64,000 nucleotides of DNA from Neopestalotiopsis rosae (lineage: Eukaryota; Ascomycota; Sordariomycetes; Amphisphaeriales; Sporocadaceae), in assembly GCA_023078685.1 (NCBI GenBank), contig JALGAS010000003.1, forward strand, positions 4,464,001-4,528,000, given 5' to 3'. The position numbers were made by a program, and so were the translations under genes. Under the pieces are notes generated by a model that was not told the origin of the DNA, did no database searches, and saw nothing but the letters and a program-made list of their open reading frames with translations. Below are positions 35,592-47,523 of the stretch, piece by piece. Numbering within the stretch: position 1 is the first letter of the stretch; every line of letters starts with the position of its first letter.

Positions 35592-37568
35592 GATTACCGC
35601 AGCAGTAGTGCATCACAAGCTTGAGTACATTGTGTCGCGGATTGAGGACTGATTGAAAGGAATGAAGAGGCACACTGTTCACAGCAGCGAGGTCGCATTC
35701 ATAGACGCTTCTTATCTGAATTCGAGGTATCCCCGATGGCTCTGAACCAGCCCACAGCCCAGAGCCATGGGTCACAGCCGAAGTTGCACTGAAGGATTTA
35801 TATGCCTGTGGGGTGGTAGTGCAGAGTTGGAATACCACCTAGGTGCCCACTCGCTTGGGGGCTATTTCTAGGAATTGGCCCTATTTGTGTCCTTGCAGCT
35901 TCTCTGGTGATTGGCTGAGCTACAGCGCCAAGGCGGAAGTTATTTTTAGCCCCGGCGCTGAGAACCTTCTTGGGTTATAATCCTCGATGTTAAGTGGGCG
36001 GTCAACGGTTATCTTGATTAGGGAGAGGGAGATGCCGAGTTCTCCAATTTCTATAGCTGTAGAGTTTGATGGATACTGAAGAAGGACCTATTCAGATGAG
36101 AGTGAATCACCAGCACTGAAACCAAGTTGGCATTGGATTGTCAATGTGCTGATCGACCTCTGCAGTATTTGTCAGGTGATGCTGATACAACAGATGAGTT
36201 GAGATCCTTCAGGCCTTGGGTTGGCTGAGATAAAGCATGTTAATCCCTGATGCGTATTTCGGGTGCGAACTTCTGCTTGAATCTTGCTCAAGGAGTTTAG
36301 AAGAGTTGGCCCCTACCCCAGCACCAGATCGAGAAGTCGTTCCAGCAGAGTAGAGCTGGAGGTATATGACAGAACTCGCGTTGAAGTCTTTCAAATCTTG
36401 AAGAGAGAAGTGCACTTTGATCAATAAATAACCAAACATTGTTTCGGCAAATTGAAGAAGCTTTGTGACATGTTGTGTAGATCGCGGGCCGCTCCCGTGC
36501 CGGAACAGAGGTTGAAAGGGACTCCCTGCTCACTGATCGGCTTATCGCGGGCAAAATCAGTATGCCGATTGGGTGAGTAAAAATTGCGAGCGCAGCGAGG
36601 TGTCGTCCGTGGGTGGGCGCGAGTGACAAGAACATGGTCAAGCCGCGAATGCTTATTGTTGAAATGTCCGTCTATAAGGAAAGACCTATGAAGAGATACA
36701 ACAAGGTATCTTCCGAAGGCCAGAGATATCGCAGTATAGATTCTTTGAGGTAACTACCCATAGAATAGCATTGAGCTGCCCTGGGCGCAAACCATTGTGT
36801 GAGTCCATCAAGGGCAGCTTAGGGTTGAGTTGGGGCTCTGCGGGTTGGGGGAGGCTTTCAGTACATGAGAGCTCTGAACGCCACAACCCACAATAAAGCA
36901 GTCGCTGCAACCTTCTATGGACCACTTATTTTTCGCGAGCGATTCAAAAACATGCAATCCCTTCAAACAAACTCTTCCAGGTCCCAGGATATGACGTGCA
37001 TATCAGAAGGACGCAAAGCATTTCCTGCTCAAGCAAGAGTCACCATGAGACTGCACACAGAAAGGCTTTTATCTGAGCCAGATGTGGCGCATCGCTACCA
37101 TCACGCCAATGAAATAGAGCTCAGATAACCCTCTATGAGAACAGCAATTTACAACGGGAAGAACAAGGTAAATTCCGAAAGTCAACAGTGGTTTATTGGT
37201 GGTGATGAGAGGAGAAGTTATTTAGTAGATGAGGACCTTTGCCTGGTCTTCGCCCCCAGGTCTTTATCAGACTAAGCGTGCCCGGTGGCACCTGCCTGAT
37301 ATCAGCCAATCCAAGCTTGATTGATCAAAACGGCGCCTTGACAGTTCTTCCATCGTGCTTGCCGTATAAGAGATGTTAGATTGATTGTCGGGCATACCTG
37401 CCTAGCTACCCCGGCACCAAGCTAATTTTGCATTCCCACAATTTGATGGACTCCTAACTTGAATTACTGACAATAACAAGCCGAGAAGACGGGAAAACAA
37501 CGCTCGCCTCCTCTTGAAGACATCATCAAGGAGACATCGTTTGAGCGTTCCCTCAATGTCTCCATAAG
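35592..37568. other. 2-kb divergent spacer
   Basis: Upstream DNA of the membrane protein (minus) and the F-box-like gene (plus). The open frames at 36209-37128 are short, overlap on both strands and have no family features. Confidence 0.4.
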
Positions 37569-39104
37569 ATGTCGGCCACCACGCTTCCCGTCGAGTTGTG
37601 TGGGCTAGTGGAGAAATATCTGCCGAACAGCGACATCAAAAGCCTTCGCCTAGTCTGCAGAGACTTCTCAACCAAGTTCCAGCTGCGCTTGACCAGGGTT
37701 TTTCTCTCGGCCAACCCGCTCAACATTCACGTCTTTCGATCTGTTGCTGAACATCAAATCTTTCGGCATGGCATTGTCGAGATCATCTGGGATGATGCGC
37801 GATTTCAAAGTGCAAGCAGCCTGGAGCCGGATTCTACAGACAACGAAGATGACCATAATGAGCCACTTGAGGCGGATAAAAATGCTAGTATACCTCAATG
37901 GTATCAGAGATTTTGCGCCGATTCTGTCAAAGTGATGATAGGCCGTGGATCAATTCAGTCTGAGAGACCGGCTCATAAAGCCCGTATGCGACAAGCTGGT
38001 ACGCAGGAACCAGATATCGACTCCTGGAGTCATTATCAACGCCTCGTGATACAACAAGAGGAGATTCTATCTACCGGAGCTGATATCGATGCTTTTCAAT
38101 ACGGTCTCAGTTGTTTCGCAGCGCTCCGCAGACTCACCATCACGCCAGCTGCTCATGGCTTTCTATTCGCACCGTTGTACCAGACGCCCATGATTCGGGC
38201 CTTTCCGTACGGTTTCATATATCCGGTTCCGTGTGCCTGGCCGGACCAAGACGACTTTGATATGCCCTACTACAATTACATATTGCCATGGGATGATAAA
38301 GAGCGGGAAAAGTGGCGTGGAATCTGTATCGCTTTGCGAGAGCTCGCCACACGGGACCACTCCATAACCGAGTTCCTTATCCAAGCAAATGGGCTTAAAA
38401 CCGGCTTGAGCTATCGTATATTTGACCAGCCATGCCAGGTATACGATGAATTCAAAGCGCTACTTAGCCGTCCGGGCTTTCGATACCTCGAATTATCACT
38501 CATTGCCGATGCGTCCAGTGGTTATGTGGAGCGTGACTGGCAATCTTTGACGAACGGACTCCTTCACGAGGCCTTGTCCAAGGCGACCGATCTAGAGCAT
38601 CTTGACTTCTGGTTCCCAATTGACGGCGGTCAACAAATGGGCCTATATAGCCTGCCGCCGCTTGATACTATACTCCCCATTGACCAATGGCCAAAATTAC
38701 GTCACTTCGGGCTCGGAGAAGTTCTCGTAACGCACGATGGCTTGATATCCGCGTTGCAGCGTCTCCCTTCCTCAATCCGTTCTGTGAATCTTTCGAGATT
38801 ACATTTCGCCGAGACGCTCTACAATCACGGCTCGCGTTGGCATTGGCGTTGGCGTGATCATTTGCATCGTCTCCGCGACGACCTAGACTGGCGCACGCGA
38901 CCACCAAACCAGCGGCCTCGTATTGGCGTGTACGTTGCCGCAGAATATGGATCGAGTCTTGTCCGATGCATTGAGACAGAGGTAGAGAGCTTTGTTTATG
39001 GAGACGGGGAAAATCCATTCTTGACGCTTTATAATTGGTTCTGGCTTGGAAAGCCACCAGGCGTTATTAGAGATCCGCTCGAGCCCGACTTCGAAGCACC
39101 ATGA
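37569..39104 (+). CDS. F-box-like protein
   Basis: A single-exon 511-residue protein. The N-terminus LPVELCGLVEKYLPNSDIKSLRLVCRDF is a typical fungal F-box-like motif (residues 6-33), which in other proteins recruits Skp1 of SCF ubiquitin ligases. An acidic linker follows (DSTDNEDDHNE), then a long region with leucine-rich-like, irregular beta/alpha units (LEHLDFWFPIDGG, LRHFGLGEVLVTHDGLISAL), consistent with a substrate-recognition domain. The ATG at 37569 begins six residues before the motif. The target is unknown. Confidence 0.82.
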   Translation: MSATTLPVELCGLVEKYLPNSDIKSLRLVCRDFSTKFQLRLTRVFLSANPLNIHVFRSVAEHQIFRHGIVEIIWDDARFQSASSLEPDSTDNEDDHNEPLEADKNASIPQWYQRFCADSVKVMIGRGSIQSERPAHKARMRQAGTQEPDIDSWSHYQRLVIQQEEILSTGADIDAFQYGLSCFAALRRLTITPAAHGFLFAPLYQTPMIRAFPYGFIYPVPCAWPDQDDFDMPYYNYILPWDDKEREKWRGICIALRELATRDHSITEFLIQANGLKTGLSYRIFDQPCQVYDEFKALLSRPGFRYLELSLIADASSGYVERDWQSLTNGLLHEALSKATDLEHLDFWFPIDGGQQMGLYSLPPLDTILPIDQWPKLRHFGLGEVLVTHDGLISALQRLPSSIRSVNLSRLHFAETLYNHGSRWHWRWRDHLHRLRDDLDWRTRPPNQRPRIGVYVAAEYGSSLVRCIETEVESFVYGDGENPFLTLYNWFWLGKPPGVIRDPLEPDFEAP

Positions 39105-40436
39105 GGGGCAAGTTGAGCTTCTGGCGAATCCTCGATCTCTGGGGTTTGGTTCACAATTTGTGGTATTTAATAATAGTACGAGAGTTTCCGAACGAATGAC
39201 CTCGACGGGAATCAGGTATATGGCTTATAGCTCCCTGTATTACCCTACTTAGCGCATGGTAGGCGAGATATGGACACCTTGGTCATGTAGTCAACTTGAG
39301 CAGACTTTACGTAAAATGATACATGTATTTGCATTTACGGCCGGAACCAAACTTGAAACCACTTTTTCGACGACTGGCTGATGTTCTAGATTGATATCAC
39401 GGAGACTTTCGCTTTCTAAGACGAGGAAGCGCGAAGTCTCCTCAGTTACTGTCTACGTCTGCATGCACAGCGGTCTGAATATCAGCAATACGAAACACTA
39501 CTAAATCACATTTATGTACATGCCACGAGGCTATTACCCCTGCAACGTATATCTTCTTCGGTAGCGCCGTCAACTCTGCATCTGAGTAGGGGTGGTTGAG
39601 TATCTCTGTCACGTGCTGAGCTTGTCGTCGTAGAACAAGTAATCTCAACAACAACTCTGGTATTCAGTTATATCCAGATCTGCCTTTTTCGCATATGAGG
39701 GTGAAGATTCAAAGGATTCTGCAACAAAAGTACTTGTAGAAAGACGTTTCTTTTTCTACATGGATCTTCGTATCGGTGGTTGCAGGTTACGCCTTGTAGT
39801 ACGCGCGATGAGCCTCGCCTGGCAAACTGTGCCACACTTAAACGAGTATGCCCTGGAGTTTAGGGACCCCCGCTACGAAGCTCAAACATATCCATGTCAG
39901 AAGGGCTGAAATGCATGGCATGCAGGGATCTTTTTGTCTGGGTAGGATTCAGTCAGGGGTGAAAAATAAGAGAGCAAGCTGACTGCATTTTATCATGATT
40001 GCTACGAAAAAAAGAAAGTTGGCATTACCATTGGCCACTGATTTTCAGACCAATTTCCGCAAAGGGCAGCTGCGCCGGGTTTGGTTTAGCAAATCCTACC
40101 TGTTGACGTTTCGGCAGCGGTACGTTCGACCAATACATGTTTAGAAGTAATTGATATGACGAGCAATTGGATCGCTTCCGCTAGCGGTGTCGCGGGTCAT
40201 TCTAATTATTGTACATTGCACCATGCGATAATGGCAAGGCTGAGACATTTCAGGGGTACTGAACAGTTAGGTAAGCGCCGGTCTCGAGTACACTGCGTGT
40301 GATAAAACGAAATCATAACATTTCTATCTCGGATTTTACCACTGGTAAATACCATACTGCTGGCTCTTCTTTGAAATCCGCGATCCCAAAGACTCGCACC
40401 AAACGGATACGTGAGGGATTGACTGTCGAGGCAATC
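39105..40436. other. Intergenic spacer
   Basis: About 1.3 kb between same-strand genes. No gene, repeat or RNA was recognised. A few poly-A-rich stretches lie near 40000-40020. Confidence 0.4.
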
Positions 40437-41435
40437 ATGTTCAACTTGACCTGGCAACAAACACTCAGCATCATAATCATCGCTTGCACGGTCGCTATTG
40501 TAGCTGCAGAACGATCATGTTACTTTCCCAGCGGCGCAACGCATTCCTTGGGTTTACCCTGCAATCCGGACACACAATCGGCGAGTTCCTGCTGTGAAGC
40601 AACACATGGTAAGCGTGGCCCGCGGTATCCAATCCAACAAAAATAATACTGACTTTCGCCTAAAGTCTGCCTTTCAAACTCTCTTTGCCTCGACACGATT
40701 TTCAATCATGTCGTCCGCGGCAGCTGCACCGACGATAGCTTCCAAGACGGCGCGTGCCCCCAGTACTGTACAAGCGGCTCAGAAAGCGCGCGGCTGGCAG
40801 ACATGCGACAATGCAATGGTCAAAACAATAATTGGACATGCAATATGGACGTGACAGATTGTGAAGACCCGTTCTCGGTTTCGCCTGGCCAAGTCGATGA
40901 TCGGCGCAACAGCAGTGTCAACAACGTCATCCACCCAGTCAGCGAAAGCTCAACCCAAACGAGTTCTTCCAGTAGCAGCCCAACAAGCAGCACCACCAGT
41001 ACGATGTCCAGTGCGACCACGGCACCTGCCACAGATGGGGAAAATGGCAATAGCGATTCCGAAGTTCTCAAGGTGGCACTGGGCGTCGGACTTGGTGTCG
41101 GCCTGCCGCTTCTAGCTGTTTTAATCATGACTCTTTGGTTTCTGCGAAAAACAAGGCAACAGCTTGTGGAGGCAAAGTCTGGAGGACTTCTTGCCGCCTC
41201 TCAACAAGGCTCTGTATATCAACAGGATTACACCGGCCAGGGTCACCAAAGCTACCCGCTGAAACCCAATATGCCTTCACCTGGCGCGGCGCCAGTGTTC
41301 CAACAACAACAAGTCTTTCACCCACAGGTTTCATCCTTCCCCCGCGAGCTTGACGGCAATACTCACGTAGCGGAATTTCCCTCAGACCATTCTTACGAGG
41401 CTTCTTGGGGGAATGAACACCACAGATCGCCTTGA
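40437..41435 (+). CDS. Cys-rich, Ser/Thr-stalked single-pass membrane protein (cell-surface sensor-like)
   Basis: A 313-residue protein from exons 40437-40608 and 40666-41435. A signal peptide (IIIACTVAIVAA) is followed by a compact Cys-rich ectodomain of about 115 residues, with a CC pair before the intron and C-x6-C, C-x11-C and later Cys after it (roughly a dozen Cys). A Ser/Thr-rich stalk of about 35 residues comes next, then one transmembrane helix (VALGVGLGVGLPLLAVLIMTLWFL) starting with a glycine zipper-like repeat, and a Gln/Pro-rich cytosolic tail. This is the layout of fungal WSC/Mid2-like wall sensors, but the Cys pattern is not clearly WSC. The start is the ATG at 40437. Without the intron the Cys-rich exon is out of frame. 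Confidence 0.8.
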
Positions 41436-41764
41436 TAAAGACTATAGAGAAAGGCAAATACACCTCGTTTTACTGATACGATGTATGTTTCCTAGAATTT
41501 TACAATATACAAAGACACAGATGAAGCATTGACTTTTAATTAATCGTAGAAAGAAAAGCAGGTCGGAAAGAGGTATCATGTCATGAGATTATATTGGCTC
41601 AATAGTCCCAGTCGTTTAAGTTTTTCAGCCTGTTCCTTTCTCAGAAAGCTTTTCTGTCGCCCGATTTGCTGCTTAGTAGGAAAAGCCATGGCCTTAAGAA
41701 ACAATACAAAAGCTCGTGTCAGAGCTGGCATCCGAAAGTCTGCTACTCAGCCCCGAACCTTATC
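41436..41764. other. Spacer between convergent genes
   Basis: A short 3' region shared by the surface protein (plus) and the P450 (minus). Nothing else was seen. Confidence 0.4.
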
Positions 41765-43432
41765 TTACCGTCTACGATGTCGGATGTAGAAATCGGAGGT
41801 CTCTTGTCTGACGAACCATGAGTTATGGGTCTTCCACTCCTCCTCGGGCTCTGTCAGGGCGACCTGAGATGCCTTGGATTAGCGCTTTATACAGAAGCAG
41901 GCCTGATTCTGGGAGATGTGCGACATACCTCATATACGTAGAAAAAGCTGGGAAGCATCTTGTAAATCTCCAACAAGCTGATGTTCTTCCCTATGCAGGT
42001 ACGATTGCCCTTGCCAAAGACAAAATTTGCGCTGCTCATTGTCTTGAAACGCTTTTCAAAGTCTTCTTTGGACTCGTCCTCGCCTTGCAGCCAACGCTCT
42101 GGACGAAATGAGTCGGCGTCGTCGCCAAAGGCTACCCTGTCGCGATGTATCACCCAGGGCGAGGCGCCGACGATGGTGTCGGCCGGTAGAAACGTACCGT
42201 CTGCCAACCTCAGCCCATCCTTGGGAACGAGCCGCTCCAGGATGAGTCCGACGGCCGGGTGCAACCTCAGGGCTTCCGTGACAGCGGCGATGAAGTATGG
42301 CAGCTGTTGACTCTCTTTCCAGCGAACTGGGATGGAGAGCCTGCCCTGAGCGTGCGCTTCGTCTAGCTCAGCTAGTAATTTGGCATGAACGTTGGGATGC
42401 TTCAGAGTATAATAAAGCACAGCACGTAGCGAAATGGCTGTGGTATCGGAGCCGGCGAACATATTGGTGATCATGTAGGAGAGAATTTGACCGTCGTCGA
42501 CAACTTCTGGATGAGCCTCCTTGGCTCGGAAGAACTTGTCGACAAAGTCCAATTCCTGTCTCGTGCCTTTCTTTGAATCGTCGCCCTGTCTCTGCTCTGC
42601 AACCAATCGCTCCTGAAGCCGAGCTCGGGCGAAAGAAGCCACGGGGCCAGTGGTGCCCCTGAAGTAGGATAACACAGGGTTCTTCTTTAGCAGGCGGTCT
42701 AGCCAAGGCAACTGGCCAACGATGGCATGATAATCCATGGCCGTGTTCAGCGAAGCAATGATGCCTTCAATGTCACGACCTTCACGCATGAAGCCGAGGG
42801 GTGTGCTACACGTGAGTTCACCGATAACGTCGAATGCGTAGTACTGGAACCACTCAAAAAGAGAGACTGATGCGCCGCGGCTGACAAAACGTTGATCTAG
42901 CTCTCGGAATAATGAATTGATTGACGAGTCAACCAGAGGCTCGTAGTCCGTAAGAACCGTCATTGAGTACGCGTTCGCCACCGGGCGTTTGATGCGAGCA
43001 TGAAAGTCCTCACGCAGTGTTGTGAACAAAGTTTCTTTTGCTTTGCCATCAACTAGCTGCTGCTGGACAGCGTAGAAACTGCTCTATTATGGAAGTAGCC
43101 ATTAGCGAAAGGTTTTCAGAACTAGGGAATTTCTTTCTACAACCTTTGGAAGTCCATTCCTGACGCTGTAGACTTGATTCAAATCGGCCTGGTTTCTGAT
43201 GCTGACCACGCGAGGGCCGAGCCGTACATTATCGCCATACTTCTCGTGGTACGCGATCAGGGAGGCATGGTTGGCTCCCTTGCTCACGTCGTAAGTCCGG
43301 AAGAGATTTGTGAGCTTCGCCAAAAATGGACCAAGGAACCTTTCTGACACCTGCAGCAAAGTAATTATTGATCAAATGGACGAGAACCAGCACTAATAAA
43401 GCGCCCGCCAAGTTGAATACTGCTGCAGCCAT
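41765..43432 (-). pseudogene. Cytochrome P450 (pisatin-demethylase-like) with one apparent frameshift
   Basis: A heme monooxygenase of about 514 residues. Exons are 43144-43432, 41929-43083 and 41765-41863. An N-terminal membrane anchor (ALLVLVLVHLINNYF) precedes a proline-rich hinge. I-helix AGSDTT, ExxR EALR, PERW and the heme-binding FGKGNRTCIG are all intact. The last exon, after a 65-nt intron, ends in DFYIRHRRR. In the hinge near 43331-43340 the homology moves one frame: one extra base in a CCTT run would explain it, and removing it makes exon 1 an exact multiple of three. An alternative that also restores frame is a 46-nt intron starting inside the anchor, which would delete most of the membrane segment. 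So it is either a fresh pseudogene, a sequencing error, or an unusual splice form. The O-methyltransferase lies 0.9 kb upstream on the same strand. Confidence 0.8.
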
Positions 43433-44367
43433 GTGTTTCTTCAAGAAGCAAACTGAGGAAGAATACGGAGACTTTGAACGATGCCGATCTATTGCGTGAC
43501 CCGTACTGGCTGCTGGTTGTTGGTATTTGGGGGACGGCCAGGACTTTTTGTATTGTTTAGCTTTCCCCTCTTCTGCATATACTTCATAGCTCGATCAACC
43601 CGAGATTGAAGACATGTCTCCCATGTGGTTGAGGTATTGTTTTTACCCCACACTTTCACTTTCTCCACATCTGCTCATCCCCGGGTCCCGGATACCCCCA
43701 TATTCTGTACACAAGTGTTCTCTCTTGATGCGTTGCCACAGGATCTACGCAACCGCCCCTAGTCCATTCTGCAAGTGCTTTTGTTATTAGCATAAACCGC
43801 ACTGTGATCCAAAGGGACAAGGTCTCTCTACCTCGCTTTCATAATTCCGTTATCATGAGGACATCAATCACCCATCATGCCCTTTGGTACTGTATACATG
43901 GCGCCTGATTAGATCCTTTGCCAGGAATAAAATTTGGTTGGCCAAAGCCTGACCAGTAAGTAACATATTGCTGCGTTACCTCCTGTCGACTAACAATCCT
44001 TGCTAGCGTCGTCGCTGGCCACTGATAGTATGATCACCACCCTAAGAGTGCTTCAAGTCGGATTAACTCGTAATTGGCCACACTTAAGAGTGGTCAGGGA
44101 ACTGCACAGACCTTTAATCAACAGCATAGTAATAGCGGAACTCATTCCTGTAGCTCCTATGTGCCACGTATTCTCTTTAACTATGGTGATTTATCGTTAC
44201 ATTTGTTGCGTCGCAGTAATTAAATCAGTTCTGTAATTACTTGGAAGATCAAGTCAGTTGCACAAAGGATTCATAAAATTTCTCCAAAGTATTGCCAAGA
44301 TATAATCCTTCTGTGCATCGTTATAGGTATATCAACGAGTCTCCCAAACATAAGCATATTCCGTTCC
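43433..44367. other. Spacer between the P450 and the O-methyltransferase
   Basis: AT-rich DNA holding the P450 promoter region. The open frame 44000-44236 (plus) shows no family features. Confidence 0.4.
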
Positions 44368-45844
44368 TCAAGCGCCGTCCCAAACAGCCTCAATTACGCT
44401 GAAGAAAGACAACGGATTCGTTTTGATACTTGTCACGTTGAATCGGGCATCGGCGTTATGGAATATGTCCCTATAGGATTCGGCCGTCCGTTCTTTGGCG
44501 TTGAATAGAGCCATCATCCTCAAATCCGTGGAAGTGCCAAACTGGCGAATGGAACGTGGTAAAGAACCTTGTTCAGAGGTATCTTCAACATTTCCAATAT
44601 ATTCAATCACGAGGACACGGTTGCCAGTCTTCAACACCGGAACCAGTGCCCGGAGGATCTTGACGGCTTCAGGCTCGGGATAATCATGAAGTATCAGTTT
44701 CACCATGAAAATGTCAGCCTCTATAGTCTGCGTTTTCATTATGTCATGGGCCACAAATGACACTTGTGCTGAGAGCTCTGTTGGTAAAGATGCGTCAAAA
44801 ATGGGCTGAACTTTCGGCATGTCTTGCACGACCACTGTTAGGTTTGGAAACTTTCGTGCCAGTCCAATGGCATCGTGTCCGGCTGACCCGCCAACCTAGC
44901 ACTACTTAGTATACTGTTCTCTGACGATACTGCGATCGTTTCCCCCAAAGTGCCCGATTCTGGTGATTTTCACTTACATCCACGACCCTCGCTTCTCCCA
45001 CTGCGTGCCAGTCGAAACAGTCGACCACAAGTTGTTCGAGGCCGAAGATTTGTTTGATGTAGCGCATGAACTCGACAAAGCCTTTTGACGCCAGCCACGC
45101 TTATCACCAGTACCGTCATTCTCGAGAAACTCCCAAGAAGTCTGGTACTTATCAGCGAATACATCTCCGCTGTGCAAAAGCGCGAACGCAGTATGCTTTA
45201 TTTCTGATGTGAGTGCGGGTTTTCCCAGCGAGTACCGTTCAAGTGCTTGGTTCAAAATCATGATAGGTGGGCTGGTTACATCCAAGACTGCGGCAATAGA
45301 CGCTCTCAACCCTGGCTCTTTCAGAATTGCCGCAGATCGAGAAGTGTGTTGAATTTTGGACGAGACTTTCCCTGGTTCTACCTCACTAAAAAGGCGTAAG
45401 GTCATGGCATGCTGCAATATTCGGTATACCACGTCTTCCGGAAGCTTCGTATGGGTAGAGATGTCCGAGTATGAAGCTGAGCCGTCCAAGGGCACGGCCG
45501 TCCAGAAATCGAAATGGTTCAGAACGTTGAGGGCTGTGGCATCCGGCATCACCTTGACATAATCAGTAGTTGATGCGACACTAGGGTCACGTGTACATAC
45601 ATCGTGAACGTAATTGGAAATGCTAGCGTTTGGACCTTGCGTCAGATACAACAAGTCTGTGAGGGAATCGGCGAGGTGTTGACGCAGCAAGAAGACATCC
45701 GGGTAAATTATCATAGCTCATCTGACTGTCTGGGGCAAAAGTTGCTTCAGCTACGTTATGAGCCCGGAGAGAAAGAGAAAACTGTTCAGTCAGCTCGCTG
45801 ATTCTAGCGGCTATGTCGTTTAGTGTAGGTTGAGGATCGGGCAT
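44368..45844 (-). pseudogene. Class II O-methyltransferase with two compensating frameshifts
   Basis: A SAM-dependent O-methyltransferase of the plant/fungal type II group, which methylates hydroxyls of aromatic or polyketide products. Exons are 44978-45844 and 44368-44895. The N-terminal dimerisation/winged-helix part has the YDNLP and DFWTAVPLDGSASYSDI segments. Motif I VDVGGSAGHDAIGLA straddles the intron, and the catalytic base lies in VKLILHDYPEPEAV. Between about 45700 and 45098 the homologous frame is shifted: one apparent extra G near 45696-45703 and one apparent missing G near 45096-45102. They cancel, but read as given the start frame stops after 73 codons. Both sit in short G/C runs, as does the P450 shift. 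Thus it is a decayed gene or error-prone sequence. The upstream start is the ATG at 45844. Confidence 0.8.
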
Positions 45845-47523
45845 GATGTTCCTGGGGATCGTGGTCTTGGCCAACTTCACACTTTTGTTCTGATGTCAAT
45901 GTGAAAGAACAAGGGAGGATTGGGGGGGAAGCATTCTTAATATATTAACAACATGCATCGTTGGCCAATTCCTCCGATACACCATTGTCAACTAGTATTG
46001 ATACAGTACATAATCGTTTATCGAGATACTTATAAATAATTGTCGGATCGGGATGTCGCTATGTGCATCAATCAGGAAGGTGCCGACGAAAGCTCGAAGC
46101 AGGTTCAGAAGATATACTAGATCAGGAATAATCCAGGATCTGGGAGTATACTACCGTAAGACCTGTCAACCCTGGGCGCCGTTGCACAAGGGCTGTGAAG
46201 GAAGAATTACACGAGAGCAGCAGCGTTACACGAGAGCAGCAGAGTTACACGAGAGCAGCAGAGTTACACGAGAGCCGCAGAGTTACACAGAGTTCCACAT
46301 GATTGCACAGACCAATGGGGAATGGAATCATCAACGCGCTTGCCTAGAACTTTTGGTGAGTTTAGGAAGCTGGCAGGGAGTTTGACATGGTGCGTAGATG
46401 AGGGACTGCTGACCGATACAACTGTCAAGTAGTCGATTGGCTCACTCTGACTCTGGCTCAAGGTCCCTTTGGGTCCCTTCCAGGGCGACCACCCCTGTCC
46501 TCACTGACTTTCTCCGCATCTCGCATTCTTTGTAGGCGAACGCGAAGGCACAATCTTTCGGAGATCCTTCTGCACAATTTATGGCTCAACGTTCATCTGT
46601 CTTACTAACTGTTCAGCCCAGACCAAGGGTGTGGCTCTGTTATCGTGCCTCTGGATGGTAAGTATCGAATTCTTGGTGGTCCGAAACTGACAGATGGTGG
46701 ATTGTAGAACCCATACACCAGGGTGTGCTTAAATACACTAATCAACACCAGGGTATTCAGATATATGTACGGGGCCTCCCGGGAATCAGTCGGGGCCACC
46801 CAAATAGGTGTGCACCTCGTCAAAACTAGAGGCGCGGAACACAGATCAATACATCATACTATCAATACCCTTATCAGACCAGTTTAAAGCTCCTATAGGA
46901 AAGCATAATCTTGTGCAACAGAAATGTACGATGGCAAAGCAAAGCCTCCCACACCAGCGCACTGACCATACATTTACCAACCCGTGCTAGCCCATTGGTT
47001 TTGTCATTGATCTCCGATTTCCCAAATCGATTCTTCTCTAAGGTTACCACAGTAAGAACATTGAATATCCGCAAGCAGAAAAATGACATGAGCCCGTGGC
47101 GTATCACGCTTACATTCAACAGATTTGGTATGACAGTTGCAAGCCAGGAACTCTGGGAACCATGGGTTAGTTCAGTTCGTTTCCAATCCGCCACCAGTTT
47201 TCATCACGCCTCTGGGCCTCGGCGAACTGCTTACAGTTTAGGGCGCGCACACCAATGCAATTCTCGTATCTAGATGCCTTTACGACGACATTCACCCGCT
47301 GTTTTGACAAGGTTGTATAACAGGATTCATGGAAGGATTGCCAAGATCTAGTGACGTATTCATCATCCCGTGGGTGAAACCAAGATCAAGCCAAGCTCCG
47401 TTCGTCTCAGTCATAACCATTGAGCGTAATTAACAATATTTGCAGGTAGAAGTTTAACTTATCAACAACACCAGAAATATTTATCATGTCCGTTTGACCA
47501 TTTCATCCACTTTCCAAAACAAA
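45845..47523. other. 1.7-kb spacer with minisatellite
   Basis: Apart from the 19-nt tandem repeat listed separately, no gene is supported. Several short frames (46053-46385, 46874-47273) overlap on both strands without recognisable content. Confidence 0.4.
46206..46290. repeat. 19-bp minisatellite, four copies and a partial fifth
   Basis: The unit gttacacgagagcagcaga repeats from 46206 with few changes (the first copy begins with attac; copy 4 has agccgc for agcagc) and ends in a partial copy at about 46288. The period is not a multiple of three, so it is not a protein repeat. It lies between the O-methyltransferase and the small secreted protein. Confidence 0.9.

Noticed and set aside
36209..37128. 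Cluster of short frames on both strands
   Set aside because: All are below about 115 codons, overlapping, and without recognisable features.
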